Source of the DNA: Maioricimonas rarisocia
Lineage (GTDB): Bacteria > Planctomycetota > Planctomycetia > Planctomycetales > Planctomycetaceae
DNA length: 64,000 nt
Assembly: GCF_007747795.1 (NCBI RefSeq)
Contig: NZ_CP036275.1
Location: forward strand, 7,246,001 to 7,310,000
Reading direction: 5' to 3'
The position numbers and the translations under genes were made by a program. The stretch's first letter is position 1. Each line of letters opens with the position of its first letter. Of the stretch, positions 28,891 through 38,277 are shown piece by piece. The notes beneath the pieces were generated by a model, which saw only the letters and a list, made by a program, of their open reading frames with translations, searched no databases and was not told where the DNA came from.

Positions 28891-29086
28891 TCCTGCTTCC
28901 TGTCTCCTGCTTCCTGTCTCCTGCTTCCTGTCTCCTGCTTCCTGTCTCCTGCTTCCTGTCTCCTGCTTCCTGTCTCCTGCTTCCTGTCTCCTGCTTCCTG
29001 TCTCCTGCTTCCTGTCTCCTGCTTCCTGTCTCCTGCTTCCTGTCTCCTGCTTCCTGTCTCCTACTTCCTGTCTCCTGCTTCCTGTC
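28891..29086. repeat. Minisatellite: fourteen 14-bp units
   Basis: The unit TCCTGCTTCCTGTC is repeated exactly 14 times without gaps. The only change is G to A in unit 13 (29059–29072). On the minus strand this change creates the TAG that ends tctA. With 14-bp units every extra or lost copy shifts the reading frame. Confidence 0.97.
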
Positions 29087-30563
29087 TCCCCGCCGCCCGC
29101 AAGTGCCGCACCAGTGTCACCACCAGCATCGCGATCGCCACCAGGACCAGCACCAGTGACATCGGACGGGTCACCAGCGGCCACCAGCTGCCGCCCGACT
29201 GCATCAGCCCGGCGTAGAGGTGTTCCTCGGCGACCGGGGCCAGCACAAACCCGATGACGAACGGTGCGGTCGGAATGCGGGCCCGCTCCATGCCGAAGCC
29301 GATCAGCCCGAACGCCAGCATCACCCACACATCGAACATCCGGTTCGCCAACGCGAACGAGCCAACAGTGCAGAACGTCAGCACAACCGGCACCAGATAC
29401 GCACGGGGGATCGCCGCCAGACGGGTCAGCCACGGCACCGAGAACCACATCGCAGCGAACATCACCAGGTTGGCGATGAACATCGTCCCCATGATGACGT
29501 GCACAGCGGTCGGGTTCTGCTCGAACAGCAGCGGCCCGGGCTGCAGCCCATGAATCACCAGGGCCCCCAGCAGGATGGCATCGATGACACTGCCCGGAAT
29601 GCCGAGTGCGATCAGCGGAATCAGCGCCCCGCCGACGGTCGCATTGTTGGCGGCTTCGGAGGCGACGATCCCTTCTTCGCTTCCCTCGCCGAACTTCTGT
29701 GGCGTGCGGGAGACGCTTTTGGCGGTGGCGTAGGCCATCATCGAACCGATGTTTGCCCCCACGCCGGGCAACATGCCGATGATGGTCCCGATGCCGGAGG
29801 AGCGAAGCATGTTGACCGCCTGCTGCTTCCAGTCGGCCAGCGTCATTCGGACGCGTGCCGGGGCGGCGGCCGTCTGCTCTACGGGACGATCGATGGTCAG
29901 GATGTCCCACATGATCTGGCTGACGGCAAACAGACCGATGAGCACGGGCAGCAGTTTGAAGCCGTCGTCCAGTTCGTGCATCCCGAACGTCAGCCGCGTC
30001 CGCCCCGTTGCAGGAGAAGCCCCCGGCATGGCGGCCAGAATGCCGAGCAGCCCGGAGAAGAGCCCGCGCGTCAGCGAGCGGCCGGCAACCGAGGCGATCA
30101 GCACCAGTGCCAGCAGGACGAGCGCGAAGAACTCGAACGGGCCGAGCAGCGTCGACCAGCGGGCGATCGGCCCGGCCAGGAGAACGAGCGCCCCCCAGGA
30201 AACGAGACCACCAATGAACGACGCGCAGACCCCCAGTCCCAGAGCGCGTCCTGCTTCGCCGCGCTGCGCCAGCGGATAGCCGTCGAGCGTCGTCATGATT
30301 GAAGCGGGCGTGCCGGGCATTCGCAGCAGTGTCGCCGTCACCAGCCCTCCGCTCACCGAACCGACATACATTGCGACGAGCAGCATCATCGCCTGCTCGC
30401 CGGTCATGCCGAACGTCAGCGGCAGTGTGAGCGCAATGAGCATCGCCCCGGTGAACCCGGGGATGCCGCCGACGACGATCCCCAGCAGGGTGCCGACCAA
30501 CATCAGCCCCAGGGATTCGGGCGCAAACAGCATCGCGGCTGACGTCTGCCAGTCTGCGGGCAT
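29061..30563 (-). CDS. tctA: Tripartite tricarboxylate transporter large membrane subunit
   Basis: A 500-residue TctA protein with about eleven or twelve hydrophobic segments. The family motif regions GIPGFTGAMLIALTLPLTFGM (near residue 33) and GMLPGVGANIGSMMAYATAKS (near residue 260) are both present. TctA is the large membrane transport subunit driven by ion gradients, using a periplasmic TctC to deliver carboxylates. Its last nine or so residues (AGRQEAGDRK) are encoded by the 14-bp minisatellite, so the natural C-terminus may have been replaced. It lies 110 bases downstream of the TctC–TctB fusion gene. The substrate is unknown; citrate-like acids are only a family default. Confidence 0.9.
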   Translation of the reverse strand: MPADWQTSAAMLFAPESLGLMLVGTLLGIVVGGIPGFTGAMLIALTLPLTFGMTGEQAMMLLVAMYVGSVSGGLVTATLLRMPGTPASIMTTLDGYPLAQRGEAGRALGLGVCASFIGGLVSWGALVLLAGPIARWSTLLGPFEFFALVLLALVLIASVAGRSLTRGLFSGLLGILAAMPGASPATGRTRLTFGMHELDDGFKLLPVLIGLFAVSQIMWDILTIDRPVEQTAAAPARVRMTLADWKQQAVNMLRSSGIGTIIGMLPGVGANIGSMMAYATAKSVSRTPQKFGEGSEEGIVASEAANNATVGGALIPLIALGIPGSVIDAILLGALVIHGLQPGPLLFEQNPTAVHVIMGTMFIANLVMFAAMWFSVPWLTRLAAIPRAYLVPVVLTFCTVGSFALANRMFDVWVMLAFGLIGFGMERARIPTAPFVIGFVLAPVAEEHLYAGLMQSGGSWWPLVTRPMSLVLVLVAIAMLVVTLVRHLRAAGRQEAGDRK

Positions 30564-30673
30564 GTTGCCTCCCCGGGAACTGCGAATCGTACGTCGAGAG
30601 TAGAGAACCGGAACGGGTCGGAATCGTCGCCGTTGTGATCACCGTCATACACCACACGGCGGGCGAACGTCCA

Positions 30674-32026
30674 CTACGGCAGGTCGAGGACGAGCACCTG
30701 AGTGAACAGTGCGTGCAACCCGACACTCAGCAGCCCCGCGAGCAGGCCGGCCGGCACGAGGCTGTTTCGCGGTTGCGGCGACAGGAGCAGTGCGACGACC
30801 ACCACGTACACGAAAGTCGTCCGGACGAAGCCGATCAGCCCCCACTGCAGCAGCCCGACATAGATGAGCGTCGCGATCGAACACAGCAGGACGAGACGGG
30901 CCGGTGACCGGGAGGTCGTCCCTGCACTTCGGGGAGGTGGGTCACGTTTCGGCAACGCGTGAGCCCCCCGACGCTTGTCGCGGATTGCCTGCACGACGAC
31001 GAGCAGGCCGAACAGGCCGGTCACGATGAGGACCGCACGCGGAACGTCGGGCAGGTCGACGAACTGCCGCTCAGCGACGGAGGCGATCCGCGCCTCGCGC
31101 TCGGCCAGGTCGGCGGCCAGTTCTTCCCCTTCGAGGAAGGTCGGCTCGATCTGCATGCGGGCGAGTTGGTCGCGAACGGACTCCGACTGCATCACCTGGC
31201 GGAGCATTGTCCGGATGCGTTCGATCCGATCCTCCGGCGTCCCCTTCGGTGCCCACCAGAAGAACAGGTTGCCGCTGATCACGTCGTATCCCTGCGCCCG
31301 CGCGGTGGGAACGTCGGGCAGTTCGGGGTGTGGCTCTGCGGTACAGACGGCCAGGGCGCGCAGCCCGCCATCGCGGAACTGCAGATACTCGGCCACGGAA
31401 AAAGCGGAGACATCTGCATGTCCACCGACAAGAGCGTGGAACCGTTTCGCCCCGCCACCGATCTGGACAAACCGGAAGGCGGCTGCCGGAGTCGTTTTCT
31501 CGAGCAGCATTCCTGCGAACTGACTGGGTGCGCCGAGGTTCGCGGCGAACGCGATCGAGTCCGGCTCCTCCGTCGCGGCAGTGACCAGGTCATCGAGGTT
31601 CGCGAAGGGGACATCGTCAGCCACCGCAAAGACGAGATGGTCGCCCCCCATGCCGGCGATCGGTTCGAACGCCTCGGGACCGTAGCTGACGTTTCCGCTG
31701 TACTTCGCCGTCAGAATCGCCTCGTGCAGCATCAGCAGCGTGTAGCCGTCGGGGCGGGCGTTCTTGACGCGGCGACTGCCGATCGTCGCGCCGGCACCGG
31801 GAACGTTGATGATGACCAGCGGCTCGGTCAGCAGGTTCTGTTCACGGACCGCCCGCTGCACGATGCGGGCGAACGAATCGCTGCCGCCGCCGGCTCCGAA
31901 CGGCACGATCACCTTGACCGGCTTTCGGGGCCATTCGCCGGCCGACTCCGGCAGGTCGTCGTACTCGCACCCGGCCAGAAGCAGGCCGGCAAGCAACAGA
32001 ACAGATGACATCGTCCGCGGATGCAT
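30674..32026 (-). CDS. tctCB: TctC–TctB fusion: lipoprotein carboxylate-binding domain joined to small membrane subunit
   Basis: A 450-residue protein. It begins with a lipoprotein signal (LLLAGLLLAGC). Residues ~35–300 are a Bug/TctC-type binding domain (VIVPFGAGGGSDSFAR, NVPGAGATIGSRRVK, ELPDVPTARAQGYD). The C-terminal ~130 residues have four membrane helices starting at RAVLIVTGLFGLLVVVQAI and ending near VGLHALFTQVLVL, the layout of TctB. No separate tctB is found near tctA. The binding domain is thus tied to the membrane unit at both ends. Normally TctC is free in the periplasm. The fusion is read directly from one uninterrupted frame. Confidence 0.88.
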   Translation of the reverse strand: MHPRTMSSVLLLAGLLLAGCEYDDLPESAGEWPRKPVKVIVPFGAGGGSDSFARIVQRAVREQNLLTEPLVIINVPGAGATIGSRRVKNARPDGYTLLMLHEAILTAKYSGNVSYGPEAFEPIAGMGGDHLVFAVADDVPFANLDDLVTAATEEPDSIAFAANLGAPSQFAGMLLEKTTPAAAFRFVQIGGGAKRFHALVGGHADVSAFSVAEYLQFRDGGLRALAVCTAEPHPELPDVPTARAQGYDVISGNLFFWWAPKGTPEDRIERIRTMLRQVMQSESVRDQLARMQIEPTFLEGEELAADLAEREARIASVAERQFVDLPDVPRAVLIVTGLFGLLVVVQAIRDKRRGAHALPKRDPPPRSAGTTSRSPARLVLLCSIATLIYVGLLQWGLIGFVRTTFVYVVVVALLLSPQPRNSLVPAGLLAGLLSVGLHALFTQVLVLDLP

Positions 32027-32107
32027 GCGGCAGCCTCACGACGGAACGGCGGGGAACAATCTCTGAATTGTTCGCCACCGTAACATCTGTGCCGCAGAAA
32101 CAGAAAC

Positions 32108-32139
32108 GGCCCGCACCGACGCGAAGGTCGATGCAGGCC
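32108..32139 (-). terminator. Terminator candidate after the small lipoprotein gene
   Basis: On the minus strand GGCCTGCA pairs with TGCGGGCC (one G·U pair) around a 16-base loop, followed by a T-rich run (GTTTCTGTTTCTG). It resembles the stronger terminator after the paralogous lipoprotein at 33.8 kb. Confidence 0.5.
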
Positions 32140-32166
32140 GGCAAGGCAGTCAAAACGAAGTTGCTG

Positions 32167-32367
32167 CTATTCGGACGTCTGCTGCTCGGGAGGAAGGGCG
32201 GCATCGGCACCGCCTGCTTCGAGGGCCGCTTCGGGACGGTTCATCTCCGTTTCGGGGGCGTCGTTGCCGGGCGGGGCCGGCGGCGGCGTCTCGGGTTCTT
32301 CCGCACCACAACCGGCCAGAGTGACGCCCAGCAGGCAGGAGGCAAACAGTGAAGTCAGTCGTCGCAT
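32167..32367 (-). CDS. Small Pro/Glu-rich lipoprotein, copy 1
   Basis: A 66-residue lipoprotein: a signal with lipobox TLAGC at residues ~16–20, then a short disordered Pro/Glu/Ala segment ([17 protein letters not shown]). It closely matches copy 2 at 33.9 kb. Both follow a DUF1559 prepilin-like gene, forming a duplicated two-gene module. Planctomycetes often have such tiny lipoproteins beside DUF1559 genes. The role is unknown; it may attach or assist the pseudopilin-like partner at a membrane. The start is ATG with the basic MRR typical of lipoprotein leaders. Confidence 0.75.
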   Translation of the reverse strand: MRRLTSLFASCLLGVTLAGCGAEEPETPPPAPPGNDAPETEMNRPEAALEAGGADAALPPEQQTSE

Positions 32368-32427
32368 TCTCTTCGTCGCTTCTGTCGTCAGTTATGGGAA
32401 CTGTTCAAGGACTCAACGGGCCGGCGA

Positions 32428-33435
<1,008 letters not shown>

Positions 33436-33790
33436 GTGTGGGTCGTTACCTCGGGGCCAGAAGAAACGTGGAAATTAGCGCGCTGCCCGGTCCGTCTCCG
33501 ACGGCGAATCGATCAAATCCCGAGCAGGCCCGCGAGGTCTGACTTCAGCGGCAGACAACGATGTCGAGCGAGCGATCCGTTAAGGAACAGGACCGAGCCA
33601 TGCTTCGCATGCGAAGCATCGGCTGTGCCGAACCGCGCGCCTCCTCAAAACAACGCCCCAACCACTTACCTTTCAACACGTTGCACTTCACACCCGACAC
33701 CCAGCTTCACGCTGAGGGAAAACACCGCTGCATCGCCCGCATGCAGACCTGCACAGTTCCAGTGCGACCATGCCGGCCCTTGCGTCCATT
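33436..33790. other. Gap between duplicated modules, no gene seen
   Basis: It would hold the promoter of the DUF1559 copy 1 gene (minus strand). Open frames here overlap the terminator or lack start sites. No clear promoter hexamers were identified. Confidence 0.5.
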
Positions 33791-33827
33791 AAAAAAGCCT
33801 GCACCCACCCGAAGGTCGATGCAGGCT
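33791..33827 (-). terminator. Rho-independent terminator after lipoprotein copy 2
   Basis: Minus-strand AGCCTGCA and TGCAGGCT form a perfect 8-bp stem around a 16-base loop, followed by TTTTTT (33791–33796 on the plus strand as A's). It lies 28 bases past the lipoprotein stop and is the clearest intrinsic terminator in the window. Confidence 0.82.
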
Positions 33828-33854
33828 GAAAGGCGTCAGCCGTGTCGTCTTCTG

Positions 33855-34055
33855 CTACTGGCCGGTCTGCTGATCTGCCGGCAGAGCCGCATCGGCCCCG
33901 CCCGCTTCGAGGTCGGATTCGGGACGCGTGCTGGCGTCATCGGGTGCATCGTTGCCGGCGGGAGCCGGGGGTGGCGTTTCCGGTTCTTCGCCGCCACAGC
34001 CAACGAGGGCCATGCCGAGGACACAGGCAGAAATCATCGAAGTCAGTCGTCGCAT
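33855..34055 (-). CDS. Small Pro/Glu-rich lipoprotein, copy 2
   Basis: A 66-residue paralogue of the lipoprotein at 32.2 kb, identical in length, with lipobox ALVGC at residues ~16–20. It shares the GGADAALP and [10 protein letters not shown] blocks. Substitutions cluster in the middle of the tail. It follows its DUF1559 partner by 69 bases and ends at a strong intrinsic terminator, so the two genes form one transcript. Function is unknown. Confidence 0.75.
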   Translation of the reverse strand: MRRLTSMISACVLGMALVGCGGEEPETPPPAPAGNDAPDDASTRPESDLEAGGADAALPADQQTGQ

Positions 34056-34124
34056 TCGTCTACTCAGCTCTCGTAGTCGGCTTGTTCAGGTTCAGGAAGG
34101 TGTGTGCCCAGGCTCACGTCGGGA

Positions 34125-35129
34125 TCAGAACTCGCCGATCGGCTGACCGTCGGCCATGCGGCCCAGACGCAAACGGGTGTTGTAGTCGGTGTTCTCGCTG
34201 ATGAAACGGACCGACGCATCGGCCAGAGCGACGTGCACACCACCCACGTGCTGACTTCCAGGGCGTCCCCAGTGAGCGAGCGAACCGAACGTACTGTCCG
34301 CCATGGGCGGCGACCGCCAGCCGCAGCAGGTCCAGAAGTTGATACCGGAATCGCCCCAGTCCCCGCCGCGACGCCAGGTAATGTCGACGCCGGCGCCGGT
34401 CCAGTTGGAGTAGCCCCAGGGGGCGGTGTAGCCGTCCTTCACATCCAGCGTCGTCTCGGTCAGCATGACGGTGTTGGAGGTGCCGTCCTTGACGTCACGG
34501 ATGCGGCAACTGGATTCGGTACCAAACATGTATCGGGAGTTGCGGGTCCGCGATCCCCAGTTGGTACAGCCGCTGGTTTCGAGGTGAGCCTGGAAATCGT
34601 AGTTGGTCTTCGCCCCCTGGAGTGTCGAGCCTCCACCAATGGCGTAGGCCGAACTGGTCGTCGTGATTCGACGGGTGCCGTCGTCGCTGGGGCAGATGAG
34701 CACGTCCAGCACGGTTGAAACGACGATGTCGTTGCCACTCGCGACCGGCGAGCCCTGCAGACCGGTGCTGGCACGGTCGTACGCCCCGGCGGCCTGCGTC
34801 GGATCGTACTGGTTGTACAGCGGTGCCTGGTCGAAGTACGGAAGGACCTGCGTCCAGCCGCGGGAATTCTTGACGGTCCCGGCTGGAGGCATGCCACTAC
34901 CGCTCTCACACGACCCCTTGGCACTGGTCGAGTAAGGCATGACACCATGGGTGTCATGGTAGTTGTGGAGTGCCAGAGCCAGCTGCTTGAGCTTGTTCTT
35001 GCAGGTACTGCGGCGGGCTGCTTCGCGGGCCTGCTGGACAGCAGGAAGGAGCAGGGCGATCAGGATCGCTATGATCGCGATCACCACCAGCAGTTCGATG
35101 AGAGTAAAACCTCGACGCGAGCGCTTCAT
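34125..35129 (-). CDS. DUF1559-family prepilin-like protein, copy 2
   Basis: A 334-residue paralogue of the 32.4-kb gene with the same prepilin leader ([20 protein letters not shown]) and DUF1559 body. The end differs: the H-x9-DG motif reads HVALADASVRF, so the Gly of DG is replaced by Ala. ATG 35129 has a good Shine-Dalgarno-like AAGAGGA upstream and starts right before the leader; the longer frame to 35306 is rejected. It is the first gene of the upstream module. Whether the altered motif affects function is unknown. Confidence 0.9.
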   Translation of the reverse strand: MKRSRRGFTLIELLVVIAIIAILIALLLPAVQQAREAARRSTCKNKLKQLALALHNYHDTHGVMPYSTSAKGSCESGSGMPPAGTVKNSRGWTQVLPYFDQAPLYNQYDPTQAAGAYDRASTGLQGSPVASGNDIVVSTVLDVLICPSDDGTRRITTTSSAYAIGGGSTLQGAKTNYDFQAHLETSGCTNWGSRTRNSRYMFGTESSCRIRDVKDGTSNTVMLTETTLDVKDGYTAPWGYSNWTGAGVDITWRRGGDWGDSGINFWTCCGWRSPPMADSTFGSLAHWGRPGSQHVGGVHVALADASVRFISENTDYNTRLRLGRMADGQPIGEF

Positions 35130-35465
35130 CTTCGTCCTCTTCTTAAGAATGCCCCACCGGCGAACTCCGCGCGGCCCGCAGATAGAAATGACGTGCCGGT
35201 GAGCGGGACTGATCCCTGGCAGAAAGCCCTTCGGATCAACAATTGACCGGACGTTGATATCATCGCGACAAATCAGCGTCAACCGATGAGACAGTGTCCC
35301 CTCCACGAAATTCCGTCAGGTGAAATCCCGAGCCGACGAATTTGCCAGGAAGCCCCTCATGTTCGAAGACGGACGGTGAAGCGCTCGCACCGTCATCGCA
35401 GACATTGCCCCCGTGGTCACTTGCGAGGCGGCACCCGGGCGAGGCGGTGCCAGAAAGAAGGCGCG
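35130..35465. other. Intergenic, promoter region of DUF1559 copy 2; no gene seen
   Basis: Downstream of the sulfotransferase gene a GGCACC/GGTGCC stem (35430–35451) could be a weak 3' hairpin on the minus strand. Nothing else recognisable was seen. Confidence 0.4.
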
Positions 35466-37268
35466 TTACGCATCGCGGTAGCCGAGCCGTCCCCGCAGTG
35501 GACCGAGCACCTCATGGGCGATGCGGCGGACGTCGTCGTTGAAGTTCGCCGAGTCCCGCCAGCCTCCGGCCTTCCCCTGACGCCGGAACTTGAGTTCGCC
35601 GGTCTGCCGGTATTTCGCAAAGGCATGGCGGTCGGCGACGGCTGCCGCCGCATCGGGGGAGGTGTCGATTCCCACCAGTTCCGAGCATTCCAGGAGGTAC
35701 GGCACGGGATCGTCGAGCAGATCCTCGTACGACACCTGCAACCGTTGCTCGAGGGGAAATTCCTCGTATGCCGCGAGTGCGATGCTGGTTGTCGAGCGAA
35801 TATGCTCGGCGGTGCGGCGTACGTTCGCTTCGGACAGAGGGGCCGACTGATCGCCGAACTGCGTGTTCCAGCTGCCCGGCTTCTGCAGATCCAGGTACGA
35901 GTCGAGAACGTCGAACGGATCGCGAACGAGCAGGATCAGCTTGCCGGTCGGAAAGAGCGTCTGCAGCCAGCCGTACAGTTCCGGTGTGTTGACCTCCTTG
36001 ACGACCAGGCTGTGCCGGCCGAACTGCGGATAGCGGTCGCGCACCATCCGGGAGAACATCTCGCGAAGTCCGTCCAGCCACACGTTTTGGTGACGGCGGG
36101 CGAAGAAAGAGGATTGCCGGTCCAATTCCTGGGGACGGTCATTGAGATGCTTGAAGAAGCGGCCGAAATACGGCTCGTGCCAGCGGCGGATCTTCGGCAG
36201 ATCTCCCAGCATTTCGGCCAGCCAGGTCGAGCCGGTCCGCCCGCAGCCGATGATCCAGGCGATCCGGTCTTCGGCAACGTTGTCGGGAGACGACTCCTGC
36301 CCGGCCTCACGGAGTTCCGACAGCAGATCGCCGGCCCGGTGATCGTAGAGATGGGCCGCCAGAGTAATCTCACGCGCCTCAGCAACGCGTGAGCGGCGAT
36401 CGGCCTCGTCCGTAAGAGCGGCCTGCAACGAGCGGATCGCGGTCGCGGCATCGTCGAAGTGATAGACACTCTCGCCGAACAGGCGCGAAACCTCCGATCG
36501 ACGCGGCCCGGTCAGCAAAGCGGCCTGCCCGAAGGCAGTCACCTCGAAGACGCGGGGGGAGGGGGAATCGGCCGGCTGGTCGGTTTCGCGGAACAGATTG
36601 AGCGTGACCCGCGACTGCGAATAGATCTCCCACTTCTCGATCGTTTCGATCGTCCGCGAGCGGAGATCGGTATAGACGAAGTCCTTGAAGGCGTCGGTTC
36701 CGTCCAGGAACTTGCCGGCGATGAGAAACCGCTTCTGCTGCTCTTCACACCATTCGGCGATCTCCTTGAGCATCGGCATGCGATCCTTGAAGACCGAACC
36801 GAGAAAGGAGATGTCCCATTCCGGATTCTCAATCGTCGGGACTACCGGAAGCGGAAGCGTGGCGGTCGGAAGATAGGCCACACCGTTTCCGGCCGATCGG
36901 ATCTCGTTGGTGAACCGCCATGTGTAGAGCGACTCGGCCACGGGGATCGGTTCGTAGGGATCGTCGGTGGCGATCAGAACGGTCGGAATGCCGGCCCTGC
37001 GGATCGAGAGCGGGACGCGCGTGCGTCGTCCCCGAAAGTGGAGTCCGTCGACGAAGATGACGCAGTCGATGCGGTTCTCGATGTCGAGCGCGGTGCCGAT
37101 GATGTCATTGCAGACGGCATCGGGACTGAGCACCTTTAGAAAGGAGAAGGTGGGGTAGGGGATGACATGGAGGCCCGCTGCGACGAGCGCGTGCCGGTAG
37201 CCGTCCCACACATCGCGGGTGGAGAAGTTGGCCGAGCCGGCGACGAGAAGCACATTGGCGATGGCCAC
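35466..37268 (-). CDS. Glycosyltransferase-like (CgeB/DUF3880) – sulfotransferase fusion
   Basis: A 600-residue two-domain protein. Residues ~1–315 resemble CgeB/DUF3880-type glycosyltransferases (NVLLVAGSANFSTRDVWDG at the start, DISFLGSVFKDRMPML and RVFEVTAFGQAALLTGPR later). Residues ~330–600 are a PAPS-dependent sulfotransferase; the 5'-phosphosulfate loop is GCGRTGSTWLAEML and the 3'-phosphate site is probably in LILLVRDPFDVLDSYL. A GTG start lies 3 bases after the stop of the Tat-peptide gene, so the two are co-translated. It may glycosylate and sulfate one acceptor. The adjacent acidic Tyr-containing peptide is a candidate. Small-molecule or glycan acceptors are also possible. Confidence 0.82.
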   Translation of the reverse strand: MAIANVLLVAGSANFSTRDVWDGYRHALVAAGLHVIPYPTFSFLKVLSPDAVCNDIIGTALDIENRIDCVIFVDGLHFRGRRTRVPLSIRRAGIPTVLIATDDPYEPIPVAESLYTWRFTNEIRSAGNGVAYLPTATLPLPVVPTIENPEWDISFLGSVFKDRMPMLKEIAEWCEEQQKRFLIAGKFLDGTDAFKDFVYTDLRSRTIETIEKWEIYSQSRVTLNLFRETDQPADSPSPRVFEVTAFGQAALLTGPRRSEVSRLFGESVYHFDDAATAIRSLQAALTDEADRRSRVAEAREITLAAHLYDHRAGDLLSELREAGQESSPDNVAEDRIAWIIGCGRTGSTWLAEMLGDLPKIRRWHEPYFGRFFKHLNDRPQELDRQSSFFARRHQNVWLDGLREMFSRMVRDRYPQFGRHSLVVKEVNTPELYGWLQTLFPTGKLILLVRDPFDVLDSYLDLQKPGSWNTQFGDQSAPLSEANVRRTAEHIRSTTSIALAAYEEFPLEQRLQVSYEDLLDDPVPYLLECSELVGIDTSPDAAAAVADRHAFAKYRQTGELKFRRQGKAGGWRDSANFNDDVRRIAHEVLGPLRGRLGYRDA

Positions 37269-37271
37269 CGA

Positions 37272-37541
37272 TCAGCCGCCCCCACCACCACCACCGCCAC
37301 CGTCGCCACCGTCGCCACCGTCCCCGTCTCCACCGCCATTATTGGCTTCCCACTCCTCGTCGTGATAGGCGTACGGGGAGGGATCGCCTGGAGCGAACGA
37401 CATCGGGTCTGCGCCCCCCTTGTCGCCCGTCTGTGCATCGCTTCGCAGGACGATGCCAGCGGCCGCGGCCGACATGGCGGTTCCCATGGCGGAATGCTGG
37501 AGGAACCGCCGTCGGGTCAGTTTGCGTTCGCGATCGGTCAT
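37272..37541 (-). CDS. Small Tat-signal peptide with acidic Tyr motif and poly-Gly tail
   Basis: An 89-residue protein of unknown family. A twin-arginine signal (KLTRRRFLQHS, residues ~7–17, with hydrophobic AMGTAMSAAAAGIVL) is followed by a short mature part with SPYAYHDEEWEAN, two Tyr next to acidic residues and a Trp. It ends in GGGDGDGGDGGDGGGGGGGGG-like repeats up to the stop. Tat export implies folding or modification in the cytoplasm. The gene lies 3 bases before the glycosyltransferase/sulfotransferase fusion. It could be the precursor that the fusion enzyme modifies; this is inference. It could also be a structural surface peptide. The DNA of the tail is a slippage-prone GGT/GGC-rich repeat. 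Confidence 0.7.
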   Translation of the reverse strand: MTDRERKLTRRRFLQHSAMGTAMSAAAAGIVLRSDAQTGDKGGADPMSFAPGDPSPYAYHDEEWEANNGGGDGDGGDGGDGGGGGGGGG

Positions 37542-37585
37542 GGTCGGCGCTGCTCTTGTGGTTCCGGTGGGCAGGAGACCTCGAA

Positions 37586-38125
37586 TCACGACTGCCCGAG
37601 GTAGTCGTAGATGCCTTCGATTTCCTTGTCGTCATTGAGAGGCTGAACATAGATGTCACGCGGACCGCCTGCGGGTACTTCGAAGTCGAATGACTGTTCC
37701 GGTCGCACTGTTTCGGTCACGGTGGTACCGCCGACGAGGTTGAACGGCTCATTCCCGGAGTTGAAGACACGATAGTACACAGTCGGCTTGCTCGTTCCGC
37801 CTCCACGAAGATCGATGATCGTATGCTTCTGCGCGGTCGTCAGAGTCTTGCGAAACCTGCCACTGCGAATCGATCGATCCGTATTCAGATAGTCGTAGAT
37901 CCCCTCAATCGTCTCCGGCATCGATGTAGTGACGCTGATGTCGGAGCTGACGGCAATGTCAATTGAGAAACGCGGACTCAGCGCAACGGTGTTTGATCCG
38001 TCGCTGAGCGTGAAGGCGTTTTCTCCGGAGTTGAGGATCCGGTAGAGGGCTCCGGCCCTCCCTTTCACCAGTTTCTGCGGTGTCGTCGCGTCCTCACTCG
38101 TGAAACGTCCGCTGCGGATCGGCAT
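37586..38125 (-). CDS. Two-repeat protein with IEGIYDYL motifs, unknown family
   Basis: A 179-residue protein of two tandem ~88-residue repeats. Each starts IRSGRF, has a Y-R-[IV]-[LF]-NSG-[EN] core and an F-x-L-x2-G segment, and ends in IEGIYDYL. No signal peptide or membrane helix is visible. ATG 38125 follows AAGAGGAG at good distance; the long upstream frame is rejected. I do not recognise the domain. Its 44-base spacing to the Tat-peptide gene places it first in a three-gene unit with the glycosyltransferase/sulfotransferase. The Tyr in each acidic IEGIYDYL motif could be another modification site or part of a binding surface. Confidence 0.75.
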   Translation of the reverse strand: MPIRSGRFTSEDATTPQKLVKGRAGALYRILNSGENAFTLSDGSNTVALSPRFSIDIAVSSDISVTTSMPETIEGIYDYLNTDRSIRSGRFRKTLTTAQKHTIIDLRGGGTSKPTVYYRVFNSGNEPFNLVGGTTVTETVRPEQSFDFEVPAGGPRDIYVQPLNDDKEIEGIYDYLGQS

Positions 38126-38277
38126 CGCCTGACTCCTCTTGAGAGAGCGCCTGAGTGGAAGTGCGAGATCGCGGGTCGCCCGAGGGCATAATTTGTAAAC
38201 CGCTATTCTGGGGAAAACACTGACACTTTCGCAGAACAATTCTGCGCAATTCCCGTAATCGCCCTGAAAACCCGGAC

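Noticed and set aside
28891-29086. CRISPR-like array
   Set aside because: Units are contiguous with no spacers and no cas genes; it is a minisatellite.
28578-29257. Plus-strand frames with Leu/Cys-rich repeats
   Set aside because: Translation of the 14-bp minisatellite and repeat island; no start signals.
28849-30726. 625-codon minus-strand frame over tctA with repeated DRKQETGSRRQEAG peptide
   Set aside because: Out-of-frame reading of tctA continuing through the minisatellite; tctA in the other frame is the family match.
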